Assembly: GCA_905221605.1 (NCBI GenBank)
Contig: CAJNDS010000107.1
Location: forward strand, 93,501 to 157,500
DNA from: Symbiodinium natans
Taxonomy: Eukaryota; Sar; Dinophyceae; Suessiales; Symbiodiniaceae
DNA length: 64,000 nt
Direction of reading: 5' to 3'
The notes beneath the pieces are model-generated. The model made no database searches. It was not told the DNA's origin and was given only the letters and a program-made list of their open reading frames with translations. Below are positions 11,301 to 22,700 of the stretch, one piece after another; position 1 is the first letter of the stretch, and each line of letters begins with the position of its first letter. The translations under genes were made by a program, and so were the position numbers.

Positions 11301-12080
11301 GAATGTGCAGGTGCTTTGATGGTCAGCTGTGACGTTCATGTCGCAAGCGTGGCAGCAGTTGTTTAGGTTCCGCTTGGTGGCCTCCTGCACCCAAGCAGTC
11401 AGTCTGGCAACGCATAACTACGGTTTTTGGGTGTTTTTTTTGAAATTCGTTTTGCGAGGGCGCGAGAGTGAGTCCGATTGAAAGAGACCCATTGCAAGGG
11501 TGCTCTGTGATGGCATGTGCGAGTGTGCGAGGAGCATCGAGACGGTGCGTCGAACATGCCAGACACATTGAGCATCATTCTTTGTAATCTGCGACAATCA
11601 TGTCGCTTGCGCGTCGGCAAGTGATCTGAGTACTACTGAGTACTGTGGCCGTCCCCTTTCTTAGCATGGGTTGCCTGCTGCGCCGAAACACTTACTGAGC
11701 ATGCGGATGCATGTTACCGGTTCTGAGTGACAGGACCCTGAAAGCATGCATGTACTGCAAACATCTTGCAATGGCGAGGGGTGGGAACGGTTGAATGCGA
11801 CATGTTGCAAGGGCGAGGTGTGAACGCATGTGCGAGTTTGCCGAAGGAAGCTGGATGGAGTTTCGATCATGCAACAAATGCCGAGTTCTTGGCTTTGTAT
11901 AAAGCAGCGATTCTCACGTCGCAAGCGTGCCGGCATGTGGTTTAAGTCAGGGCCCGCCTCTTTTGGTTAGCTTGGGCCGTCTTCTGCGCCCCGTCTGTGG
12001 ACGGACAGCGCAAGGATTCTTATCTGACGCTGGGCAGAGGCACGTTCCAGAACTGGCAAGGCAAAGTTGCGTCTGTACGT
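8368..12080. repeat. Five higher-order units inside array B with 794/794/855/855-base spacing
   Basis: Using ATGGGTTGCCTGCTGCGCC as a marker, units start at 8368, 9162, 9956, 10811 and 11666. The first two units are almost identical to each other, as are the third and fourth. The two classes differ by exchange of one submodule: the longer class has an extra GCGATTCTCACGTCGC hairpin module. The fifth unit is partial and fades near 12080. Confidence 0.9.
8473..8496. repeat. Poly-G tract, repeated at about 9267-9290
   Basis: Two runs of eight G separated by an A occur at the same place in the first two 794-base units. In later units the tract has shrunk to a short GAGGGGTGGG. Confidence 0.8.
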
Positions 12081-12906
12081 GCATTGACCTGTTCTCACTG
12101 AAAGCGCGCATGTACCGAGCTCGCGTTGCGATGTTGTGAACGACTCCTTCATTTAGAATTAGCACCACTGCCACTGAATGAGACACATTGCAAGGCTGAG
12201 GTGTGAAATCATGTGCAAAGGTTGTGAGGAGGACGTCTAGATTGTTCTTCGAGCAAGAAGTGCACACTGAATGCGCTTTTGCTTTGATTGCAAGCTGTGA
12301 CAATCATGTCTCAAGCGTGTCGAATGTTGCTTAAGTTCTTCTTTTGGTTAGCTTGGTTGGTCTCTTGCACCCAGACAGTCAGTCTGGCCACGCAGAACTC
12401 TTGCAAGGGTTCTGTACTGAATTCGTATTGCGAGGGTGCAAGTGAGCACGATTGCAAAAGACTTATTGCAACGGCGCGGTGTGACAGCATTTGCGAATGT
12501 GACAGGAACAGCTAAGTAGATGGTGCTTGGAATACGCAACACACATTGAATCTCATTCTTCGTAAACTGCGACAATGATGTCGCAAGCGCATCGGCAGGT
12601 GGCTTGAGCACTGTAGCCGCTGTAGTGGTCTCCTTTGTTAGCATTGGGTTGCCTCTTCGCCAAAGCAGTCATTCTGTCTGTGGGGCATTCTGTTCCGAAG
12701 TGGCATGGCAAAGTTATGTCCTTACTTGCATTCACATCGTCGACTCTCATTGACACAGCCTGAAAGCACATACTGAATTCCTGTTGCAACGGTGCGAGAG
12801 GTGTGAGAGCATGTGCAAAGGTCACTGTGATGAGGGCGTCTAGATTGCTTTCGAGCAGAAGTACGTCACAGAGGGTATGTATCATGCGACAGACTTGCTT
12901 GCTGCT

Positions 12907-12940
12907 GATACAGACCTCTGATTCGTCAGAGGTCTGTATC
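12907..12940. other. Perfect 15-base inverted repeat with TTCG loop
   Basis: The left arm GATACAGACCTCTGA (12907-12921) and its exact reverse complement (12926-12940) flank a TTCG tetraloop. The matching site in copy 2 near 41180-41235 is not palindromic, so the hairpin arose or was lost after the duplication. A transcript would form a very stable stem with a UUCG-type loop. Confidence 0.85.
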
Positions 12941-13020
12941 GGAAGGGTCGCCGCGACAACCGCCGGTTTTGGCACATGGGCATATCTCACTTCCGCGCTC
13001 CCAGATCTCAAGAACTGTGA

Positions 13021-13081
13021 CCCCTAGACCCTAAACCGTAGACCCTAGACCCTAAACCCCAAACCCTAAACCCCAAACCCC
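13021..13081 (-). repeat. Telomere-like CCCTAAA tract at the array B/C junction
   Basis: About eight imperfect units alternate CCCTAGA, CCCTAAA and CCCCAAA, in the opposite orientation to the tract at 4328. The tract marks the change from array B to array C. Confidence 0.85.
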
Positions 13082-14896
13082 ATTCGGTCCTTCGATGTCG
13101 ATGACGACCACGTTGGCTTTACCACGGTTGCATCTGGGGAGCAGCGACATCTGGAATCTGCGGTAGTACAAGTTGGCCTCTTAAGGCAAAGGGGCCACGT
13201 CTGCCCCGTGCTGCAGTGCTTCCAGGGAGCTGCGCAAACTTTGCCGATTCTGCACTCCTGCCGTCCGAGGACGGCTCCAGAAATTACCAGATTGGCTCTT
13301 GGCTGCATCTCCTGCTTTCTGCCTTCAGAGTGGCTTCCTAGTGGTGCCATGAGCATGGCCAATAGCCTGAGTCACATGCAGCTCGGCAGGCGTACATTCT
13401 GAGTTCCTCCAGACAGGTCATGCATCACATGCCGCTGCATGGCTTCGGCTATTTTTTCTGGCTAGCTCCAGAATCGCTGCTTGCCACTCGACCTCCCCAT
13501 GCTGTGATGGTCTAGATGCTGTGTGCCCGCCCGGGCGCAGCGTCACAACATGTCGCAGCGTACACTCATTGCCCAACAAGCCGTGTTGCTGAGAAAGAAG
13601 CGGAGCGTCTGGCAAGAAGGGATTCGACACAGACTCCGGGTTGGAAAGGTTGTCGAGCGGTCACACAGGAAATGCCAAACTTCCGGCTATCCGCCCTTAG
13701 CTTCAGAAGAACATCTTAGTGGTATGGAGTGCGACTCCGAAATGTCTCTAAGTGTGCTGGAGGGCGTTTGCACGGCTACAATCCAAGAACTCATGCCCGC
13801 ACCTGGCTGCTAGCTCCAGAATCACTGCTTGCCGCTCGAACCGTGGTTCCCAGTGCCGTGATGGTCTAGATGCTGTGTGCCCTCCCTGGCTCTTGTGAGT
13901 TTATGAGGTGTGGCGGCAGGCGAGGCGTCACGCGGCGTCACAAGAAGTCGCAGCGTGCGCTCGTTGCCCAACAAGCCGTGTTTGTTGAGAAAGAGTCGGA
14001 GCGTCTGGCAAGAAGGGATTCGACACAGACTCCGGGTTGGAAAGGTTGTCGAGAGGTAGTGCCCCCAGGGAGCTGCGCAAACTTTGCCGATTCTGCACTC
14101 CTGCCGTCCGAGGACGGCTCCAGAAATCACCAGCCTGGCTCTTAGCTGCATCTCATGCTGTCTGCCTTCAGATTGGCTTCCTGGTTGTGCCATGAGCATG
14201 GCCAACAGCCTGAGTCACATACAGCTCGGCAGGCGTACATTCTGAGTTCCTCAAAACAGGTTATGCATCACATGCCTGCCGATGTATGGCTTCCGCTTTT
14301 TTTCCTGGCTAGCTCCAGAATCACTGCTTGCCACTCGAACTGTGGTTCCCAATGCCGTGATGGTCTAGATGCTGTGTGCCCTCCCGGGCTCTTATGAGTT
14401 TATGAGGTGTGGGGGCAGGCGCGGCGTCACAACAAGTCGCAGCGTACGCTCGTTGCCCAACAAGATTGTTGAGAAAGAATCGGAGCGTCTGGCAAGAAGG
14501 GATGCGGGTTGGAAAGGTTGTCGAGGGGTCACACAGGAAAAGCCAAACTTCCGGCTATCCGGCTTTAGCTTCAGAAGAGCCGATCTGAAATGTCTCTAAG
14601 TGTGCTGGAGGGTGTGTGCAGAGGCTACAATCCTAAGAGCTCATGCCCGCACCTGGCATGAAGCTAGTTGCTGTGCTCGGCCACGTTCACCCAATCCTGC
14701 CAGTGCTTGTTATACAGCGGCTTGGGCGGGAGCGTGCTTCTTGCGCGCTGCCACACCAGAGTTCAGCATGCAGATCGCTTTTCCAGAGGATTTCCACTCT
14801 GAGGCAAGCCGACGCAAGCAGTCAAGCTGCTAGCGAATTTGCCATCATCTCACGCCATTGTAGCTGCTTGCCGGTCGCTCGGGCGACGTCGAGCAG

Positions 14897-15074
14897 CGAT
14901 CTGGCTTAACAGCCCGAAGTGTGCATTTTCCGAAGTAAATCTGTACTCGGCATGTGTAAATACGAAAACGCAAGCCTTCAACGCGGAGCCCTGCCAGATT
15001 GCATTGAACCTTGTCACCAAGCTGTCAAACTCGGCGCAACAGCCTCCGGCGACTGCAAGATACTACAGCAGTAT
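14897..15074 (+). CDS. Candidate repeated exon in array C
   Basis: This 178-base stretch starts after an AG and ends immediately before GTGAGT at 15075, a typical splice donor kept at this position in the other copies examined. It is open in one plus-strand frame beginning I-W-L-N-S-P-K-C and ending R-Y-Y-S-S. Homologous stretches occur near 17741, 43940, 44910 and 46145, all open in the same frame. Against this, changes between copies are mostly amino-acid-altering and a second frame is also open. It is distantly similar in DNA to the sequence before the terminal exon at 19642. No known domain. Confidence 0.3.
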
Positions 15075-17918
15075 GTGAGTCGGGTCGAAATCGGCGGCGT
15101 GTGTCTTCGCACGTGAAAGGGGCGGTTCTAGCAAAACCCTGTAACACCATACGCAGTGCGCAATTTCAAAGATGTATTTGCCCTGAGCAAGCATCTTGAT
15201 GTTATGGTTTGACGGTTTGGCTTTGGGGTTTTGGGTTTAGGGTCTAGGTGTTGAGTTTTGGAGCCTGTCGGACGGCCGCTGGTGGCTTGACTTAAACAAC
15301 GGGTACCGCATTGCTAGGGCAGACAGGATGCTTCAATGGAGGGGCAATATTTGCAATGCAGCAGTTGAACAAGGAGGCCTCTTGAGGCAAACAAGGTCCT
15401 TTCTGGCTAGCTCCAGAATCACTGCTTGCCACTCCCCCATGCTGTGATGGTCTAGATGCTGTGTGCCCGCCTGGGCGCGACATCACAACAAGTCGCAGCG
15501 CACTCTCATTGCTCAACAAGCCGTGTTGTTGAGATGAATCGGAGCGTCCGGCAAGAAGGGATTCGACGCAAACTCCTAGTCGGAAAGGTTGTCGAGCGGT
15601 CACAGAGGAATGGCCAAACTTCCGGCTATCCGCCCTTAGCTTCAGACGAACATCTTAATAGTATGGAGTGCGACACCGAAATGTGTCTATGTCTTCTGGA
15701 GGGAGTCAGCATGCTGAAGCAGCTTCTGGTGACTGCAAGATGCTACAGTAGTATGTGAGTCGGGTCGTAATTAGCGGCGTGTGTCTTCGCACGTGAAGGG
15801 GCGGTTCTAGCAAAACCCTGTAACACCACACGCAGTGCGCAATTTCAAAGATGTATTTGCCCTGAGCAAGCATTTTGATGTTGTGATTTGACGGTTTCGC
15901 GTTTAGGGTTTAGGTGTTGAGTTTTGGAGCCTGTCGGACGGCTGCTGGTGGCTTGACGTAATCCGGTACCGCATTGTCAGGGCAGACAGGATGCTTCAAA
16001 GTTGAGCAAGGATGACTGCTGAGGCAAACAAGCCACATCAGCCACATCTACCCCGTACTGCAGTGCCCCCAGGGAGCCGCGCAAACTTTGCCGATGCACT
16101 CCTGGAGTGCGAGGACGGCTCCAGAAAACACCAGCCTGGCTCTTGGCTGCATCTCCTGCTGTCTGCCTTCAGAGAGGCTCCTAGTGGTGCCATGAGCAGC
16201 AGCCTGAGTCACATGCAGCACGGCAGGCGTACATTCTGAGTTCTTCCAGACAGGTCATGCATCACATGCCGCTGTATGGCTTCGGCTATTTTTTCTGGCT
16301 AGCTCCAGAATCGCTGCTTGCCACTCGACCTCCCCATGCTGTGATTGTCTAGATGCTGTGTGCCCGCCCGGGCGCAGCGTCACAACAAGTCGCAAGGCCC
16401 GCTCATTGCTCAACAAGCCGTGTTGTTGTTGAGAAAGAGTCGGAGCGTCTGGCAAGAAGGGATTCGACACAGACTCCGGGTTGGAAAGGTTGTGGAGCGG
16501 TCACAGAGGAATTGCCAAACTTCCGGCTATGCACCCTTAGCTTCAGAAGAACATCTTAGTGGTATGGAGTGCGACTCCGAAATGTCTCTAAGTGTGCTGG
16601 AGGGCGTTTTGCACGGCTACAATCCAAGAAGTCATGCCCGCACCTGGCTGCTAGCTCCAGAATCACTGCTTGCCGCTCGAACCGTGGTTCCCAGTGCCGT
16701 GATGGTCTAGATGCTGTGTGCCCTCCCTGGCTCTTATGAGTTTATGAGGTGTGGCGGCAGGCGAGGCGACACGCGGCGTCACAAGAAGTCGCAGCGTGTG
16801 CTCGTTGCCCAACAAGCCGTGTTTGTTGAGAAAGAGTCGGAGCGTCTGGCAAGAAGGGATTCGTCACAGACTCCGGGTTGGAAAGGTTGTCGAGAGGTAG
16901 TGCCCCCAGGGAGCTGCGCAAACTTTGCCGATTCTGCACTCCTGCCGTCCGAGGACGGCTCCAGAAATCACCAGCCTGGCTCTTAGCTGCATCTCATGCT
17001 GTCTGCCTTCAGATTGGCTTCCTGGTTGTGCCATGAGCATGGCCAACAGCCTGAGTCACATACAGCTCGGCAGGCGTACATTCTGAGTTCCTCAAAACAG
17101 GTTATGCATCACATGCCTGCCGTTGTATGGCTTCCGCTTTTTTTCCTGGCTAGCTCCAGAATCACTGCTTGCCACTCGAACTGTGGTTCCCAATGCCGTG
17201 ATGGTCTAGATGCTGTGTGCCCTCCCGGGCTCTTATGAGTTTATGAGGTGTGGGGGCAGGCGCGGCGTCACAACAAGTCGCAGCGTACGCTCGTTGCCCA
17301 ACAAGATTGTTGAGAAAGAATCGGAGCGTCTGGCAAGAAGGGATGCGGGTTGGAAAGGTTGTCGAGGGGTCACACGGCTATCCGGCTTTAGCTTCAGAAG
17401 AGCCGATCTGCGTGCACGGAGGGCGACTCCGAAATGTCTCTAAGTGTGCTGGAGGGTGTGTGCAGAGGCTACAATCCCAAGAGCTCATGCCCGCACCTGG
17501 CATGAAGCTAGTTGCTGTGCTCGGCCACGTTCACCCAATCCTGCCAGTGCTTGTTATACAGCGGCTTGGGCGGGAGCGTGCTTCTTGCGCGCTGCCACAC
17601 CAGAGTTCAGCATGCAGATCGCTTTTCCAGAGGATTTCCACTCTGAGGCAAGCCGACGCAAGCAGTCAAGCTGCTAGCGAATTTGCCATCATCTCACGCC
17701 ATTGTGGCTGCTTGCCGGTCGCTCGGGCGACGTCGAGCAGCGATCTGGCTTAACAGCCCGAAGTGTGCATTTTCCGAAGTAAATCTGTACTCAGCATGTG
17801 TAAATACGAAAACGCAAGCCTTCAACGCGGAGCCCTGCCAGATTGCATTGAACCTTGCCACCAGGCTGTCAAACTCGGCGCAACAGCCTCCGGCGACTGC
17901 AAGATACTACAGCAGTTT

Positions 17919-18058
17919 ATAGGTTCTTAGGGAGGGAGGGGGGGTTCAAGGGGGGTAGGTAACCCAAGGTTCCCTAATACTCCCTCCCTGAGCTTCCCAA
18001 ATTTCCCTGGGTACCTACCCCCCTTGAACACCACTCCCTTAAGAACCCTAGAATTATT
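17919..18058. mobile_element. Foldback (MITE-like) insertion in array C
   Basis: The sequence interrupts a block that is continuous in the sister unit at 15070. Its ends form long terminal inverted repeats: the left arm near 17921-17965 and the right arm near 18008-18051 share the core GTTCAAGGGGGGTAGGTA perfectly and most of the flanking bases. The insertion is flanked by TTAT on each side, a plausible target-site duplication. It has no coding capacity, so it would be a non-autonomous element moved by an unknown transposase. Confidence 0.75.
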
Positions 18059-19106
18059 ATGTGAGTCGTGTCGAAATTGGCGTGTGTCTTCGCACGTGAA
18101 AAGGGCGGTTCTGGCAAAACCCTGTCACACCACACGCAGTGCACAATTTCAAAGATGTATTTGCCCTGAGCAAACATCTTGTTGTTGTGGTTTGACGGTT
18201 TCGCTTTGGGGTTTTGGGTTTAGGGTTTAGGGGTTGAGTTTTGGAGCCTGTCGGACGGCTGCTGGTGGCTTGACTTAAACCGGTACCGCATTGTCAGGGC
18301 AGACAGGATGCTTCAAAGGTGCAGCGGCATTATTTGCAATACAGCAGTTGAGCAAGGAGGCCTCTTGAGGCAAACAAGCCACGTCTGCCCCGTACTGCAG
18401 TGCCCCATAGCTGCGCAAACTTTGCCGATTCTGCACTCCCGCCGTCCAAGGACGGCTCCAGAAATCACCAGCCTGGCTCTTAGCTGCATCTCATGCTGTC
18501 TGCCTTCAGATTGGCTTCCTGGTGGTGCCATGAGCATGGCCAACAGCCTGAGTCACATGCAGCTCGGCAGGCGTACATTCTGAGTTCCTCAAAACAGGTT
18601 ATGCATCACATGCCTGCCGTTGTATGGCTTCCGCTTTTTTTCCTGGCTAGCTCCAGAATCACTGCTTGCCACTCGAACTGTGGTTCCCAATGCCGTGATG
18701 GTCTAGATGCTGTGTGCCCTCACGGGCTCTTATGAGTATGAGGTGTGGGGGCAGGCGCGGCGTCACAACAAGTCGCAGCGCACGCTCGTTGCCCCACAAG
18801 CCGTGTTGTTGAGATGAATCGGAGCGTCTGGCAAGAAGGGATTCGACACAGACTCCAGGTTGGAAAGGTTGTCGAGTGGTCACAGAGGAATTGCCGGAAT
18901 TGCCAAACTTCCGGTTGCCCTTAGCTTCAGACGAACATCTTAGTATGGAGTGCGACTCCGAAATGTCTCTTAAGTCTGCCGGAGGGCGTCTGCAGGCAAT
19001 CCCAAGAGCTCACACCTGCACCTGGCATGAAGCCACTTTCCGTGCTTGGCCATGTCCACCAAATCGAGAGGCTTGCGCGGGAACGTCCTTCTTACATACT
19101 TCCATC

Positions 19107-19430
19107 AGGGGCAAACGCAAGGGACCCAAAGAGCAATCACCGTGCAAACCTTGGACAAAGTTCGTTTAAGCCCGCCGGCCTTCGTCGAACACTCGCGCCT
19201 TCGTCGAAGCTTCTCCGGGGTGCATCGACCCTGCTGGGGGCAAGGGGCGGTGAAGAGCATCAGGCTCGGCAAGCGCAGCTTCGTAGACCCTTCTCTTGCC
19301 TTCGTCGAAGTCGCCTGACCTCGCCGAGGTTCGTTTTGGAGGCTTTGGGCTTACAAGGATCGCCCAAGGTCGGCTGGGGGCACGCCTTTGGGGGGGTCCC
19401 TTCGGTTCGGCCCCTATTCCACAACGTCGG
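19107..19430. mobile_element. Probable insertion with repeated CTTCGTCGAA motifs, unique to copy 1
   Basis: Copy 2 has no counterpart to this stretch, which lies where array C ends. CTTCGTCGAA-like palindromic motifs occur near 19182, 19201 and 19301. Short inverted ends GGGACCC (about 19119) and GGGTCCC (about 19396) are present. No transposase is encoded. It could also be sequence lost from copy 2. Confidence 0.35.
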
Positions 19431-19641
19431 GTCACTTTTCCACAGGGCTTCCACTCTGCAACAGTGCTCAAGCAGTCAATCTGCCTGAGCTTCTTTCCGG
19501 CAGCACAGACAGTCAGCAACGAGCTGGCTTGATAGCTGCTCCAAGGCGTGCCTATCCCCGAACGAACGCTACATGTCGCGAGTACGATAGCGCATACCTT
19601 CAATGCACTGCACAGTCCCGGCAAGTTTCAAAGGGCCTTAG

Positions 19642-19798
19642 CGTCCAGCTTTCAACTGCAGCGAGAGAGGCCTTTGGCAACTCCAAGAAAACCAATGCTA
19701 GTCCTCACCAAGCTTTAACTGCATCGTGGCAAGAGGACCCAAGCAGTCAATCTACCACTGGACTTCTCGACAGCTCCTACAGTGATTCTTTCCCATGA
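19642..19798 (+). CDS. Probable terminal exon downstream of array C, copy 1
   Basis: After a TTAG acceptor the plus-strand frame reads S-V-Q-L-S-T-A-A-R-E-A and runs to TGA 19796-19798. The copy 2 counterpart (47494-47644) differs by deletions of six and three bases and an insertion of three. All preserve the frame, and both copies end at the same aligned TGA. Agreement of the frames begins exactly at the proposed acceptor; just upstream the copies differ by a non-multiple of three. Many substitutions change amino acids, though often K/R or S/T. The peptide is hydrophilic and Ser/Thr/Gln-rich, with no recognised domain. Confidence 0.42.
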
Positions 19799-22700
19799 TG
19801 TGGGCCCCATTCAGCAATGGGCATTGTGCTGAGCACAGGTTGTCCGAAACCTGCAGCTGCTATGCTTGAGTGCAGGACGAGTACCTTCGGCTTCAATGCC
19901 AAAGGTGCCACCCATCAGGTTTCGCAGTAGCTTTTTTCTGTTGGCAAGGAGCCAAAGAGCACCCTGCAAGGCGTGGTCTCTATGCCATGCTGTCAGCTTG
20001 AGCCTGTGGCTTCTGTTGAAGCTTTAGAAAACTTTGGTGGAGTTCACGGAGTGCAGTGGAGTAGATCTCCAAGGATTCGGGGATTGCCGGTTCGCTTAGC
20101 ACATGGCAGCGCAGTGTTGCATGGCTCGCCACAAGTTGTGAGGGCTCAAAGGAAAAGCTGCTTAAGATGGCCGTGTGACCTCTGGCACTCCCTTCCAACT
20201 CAGCACCTAGAAGTCAAAAGAAACCCTCCGGGCAACTTCGAGAGTTCCGTTGTGTTACCTGCCAAGGGGCCTGCAGTTACATGAGAGTCTTCTTGAGAGT
20301 TGACAGTCTTGACACTGTGCCATACAGTCTGTCTCCCTCGGCCCGGAGACTCGTATGTACCATGCACCCCCTCTAGTGGCCGACCTGAGAGTGTCAGCGT
20401 GCCCCCGTTTGAGGTTTCGAAATCAACAGCACCGAGCTTCCGTCTTCGAGAGTTGGGTACCAAATCTACCGCTCAAGCACATGTGAGCTGTTCTCGACAT
20501 GAGGGTTCTCCTGACGTCCTCTTGAGGGCGGCGCTCCGAAGTAGGAATTGGCATGCTGTTGGGTTAGATGCTGCCTGACAACCTTGAGTGTGAGGGTCCC
20601 TTTTGAGAAATCCTCAACAGTTTCAGGGCTCCAGAAAGAGGGCCCAGAATTTTGAAAGCAACCAGGGCATCAGCCCCAAAGAAGCCTGAGGGTCTCGAGC
20701 CCCCAAGCATTCCCAACATGGCCTCAAACCCCCGTAGGCGGATCCTTGGCCCTCAAGCCTCCCCCCACGTTAGCCCGGCAAAGTGAAGAAGCTCAATTTG
20801 AAGGCGCCTTTAGCAAGGCTGGGGGAGGGAGAACCCCACCGCCCCCGAGTGTAGAGGTTTTCGTCTCTCACCACATGTTGACATAACGCCTGGGGACTTG
20901 GGAGTGGGGCGGAGAAGCCTCAACCGCCTCAACCCGATCGTGCTTGGAGTTTAGGGTTCGTGCGCACGCGGCGGCGTCAGGGCGCCTTTGCAGTTGTCGC
21001 GGCTCTCCCCAAGTGTGAGCGCGCCCTCCCTTAAACCGACCGCCTCTGCCCTCGCGCTGACGCTTTGAGGCACCTTGAGGGTCAGGGTTACCCACAATCC
21101 CTCGTGTAAGCTTTATCACCTCGGTCTGGGACTAGTGTAATTCATTGTAACTCCCACGTAGTGACCGTAGTCCCGACGTTTAGGCTTTGGCGCTTTAGCT
21201 GCCCTCGGAATCTCTTGCAATGCCCAGCCCTTGCGAGGCGCAATCTCTTGACCGTCCTTTCAAAAGCGCCCTCCTTAAACTTGCAGCCGCAAGCTCACCA
21301 AAGAAGGGACGCTGGCACAAGAAGTCGGAGGGCGCCTCTACCGTCTCTGCATTTGCTTCCTAGAGTAACCTTTATCACCTGTTCGTGCGCTCCTTCCTGT
21401 CTTCATCCCCCTTTGTCAACAAAGTAATTAAAAGCCCTTGAGAGGTGCGGTTTCTTGATCCCTCGAGCTCACAAGTGCTTTCAAAACGCCATGTGGACCC
21501 TTTTCAGTCGCATCCCTCAGGTAGGGCCGTAGGGCTGGTGTAAAAGCCGCATGAGCAGACTCTGAAATGGCTCGGAAAGGGGCACCAAGAGTTTGTGGCC
21601 GCAGGCGGCGCTTGACCGCGCACCACTGCTCCAGTGTGTTGGCGGCACCTCAAGTACCTTAAGCCAGCCGCGGTTTGCTTTAAGAGGCATGCGCCTGTTC
21701 AAGACAAGGCTTCTGCCGGGCTTTTTTCGAGCGTTGTGGCCTCAGTTAGACTTTGCCAAATGACGGGGCTGGAGCCCAAGAGAACGGCCGAGGTTAGAGA
21801 CGGCCCGTGACCCAAAATCCCCTGAGCGTCGCTTGCGTCGCTTGAGCGTCGCTTGCCAGTTGCACCGTGGTGAGCTCGCCTGTGCCAAGGCCTGGTGCAC
21901 CAAGGCCTCTTCCCCCCCTTTCGAACCAAGGGAGCGCCTTGTGCTCCCCAAGCTTGCCTGCTTGCAAGATGGGTGGCCCTCGCAGTCTCGGCCAATCCCT
22001 TCCAGGAATTTGGGTGAAGATGTGGACAGCCCGTTGCACGGGCTCAACAATGACTCAAGAAGCTCAATTAGCAAAGCCGAGCAAGTGACTGAGCTATTCG
22101 AGCTGGCATGACTCCAATCAGCACATTGACGTTTGCGGTATGACTTAGGTCCGGGCCAGTGCACACCTTTCTTTTGCCATTTTTGCCATGGCTCCTATCG
22201 AAAGGGGGCCCCAGCAGGAGCCTCAAGTCGCGCGCCCAGAAATCGGCTTCAGGCTTCAGTGAGATGTGAAAAGACCCGATGAAGCCGTGGTTTGAAGAGT
22301 TTAGGACAGGGCTTCTGCTGGGCTTCGTGCGTTTGGCTGCTGAAGCCCTTGGGGAAGCATCTGTTTAGGCGGTTGAGCTCGCCCTCTGCCCTCCATGGCT
22401 CCTGCCTCCACAAGTAAACAGAGTAGGGCCTGTTTAGGGCCTTTTCCCTTTGGAGCCATAGGGGTAGGGCGCCTTGTTCTCCCCAAGCTTGCCTGCTTGC
22501 AAGATGAGAACCTCTCTAGCAATCTGGCCTGTTAGTTCTGCAACCTCCAATCCGAGCCAGAGCAAACACGGCATTGACGGAATCTGCACGGTGTCTTGTC
22601 TGAATTTAAGCTAATGCGTCAAGGGGGTTGCCTCACATGGCGTGACTGCCATCCCATCCGCAGCAGACCCTTCCTGCCATCCAGCCGCAGGATTTCGACT

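Larger units (their letters stand above)
7270..13010. repeat. Array B, copy 1: tandem array with recurring dyad motif
   Basis: The region is made of repeated modules such as CGAGGTGTGAAAGCATGTGC, TTGAAAGAGACTCATTGCAAG and GTAAGCTGCGACAATCATGTCGC, recurring every 200-350 bases. Long reading frames appear in several frames on both strands and recur with the units, as expected from repeats rather than selection. The counterpart in copy 2 is 37900-40960. I cannot say whether any module is an exon. Confidence 0.85.
13100..19100 (+). repeat. Array C, copy 1: units punctuated by telomere-like tracts
   Basis: A roughly 2.84-kb unit occurs twice: landmarks at 13516, 13870, 14155, 14369 and 14839 recur at 16353, 16711, 16996, 17210 and 17683. 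A short unit lies between them at about 15222-15892 and a partial unit follows from 18199. Each junction carries a motif like GGGTTTTGGGTTTAGGG (15222, about 15901, 18209). Units also share an internal block ending in GTGAGTCG, which resembles a splice donor. The array may encode a repetitive protein, but no frame is clearly under selection. Confidence 0.85.

Noticed and set aside
7270-12600. CRISPR-like array in array B
   Set aside because: Repeats are 200-850 bases long and degenerate, with no constant short repeat and unique spacers. The host also appears to be a eukaryote.
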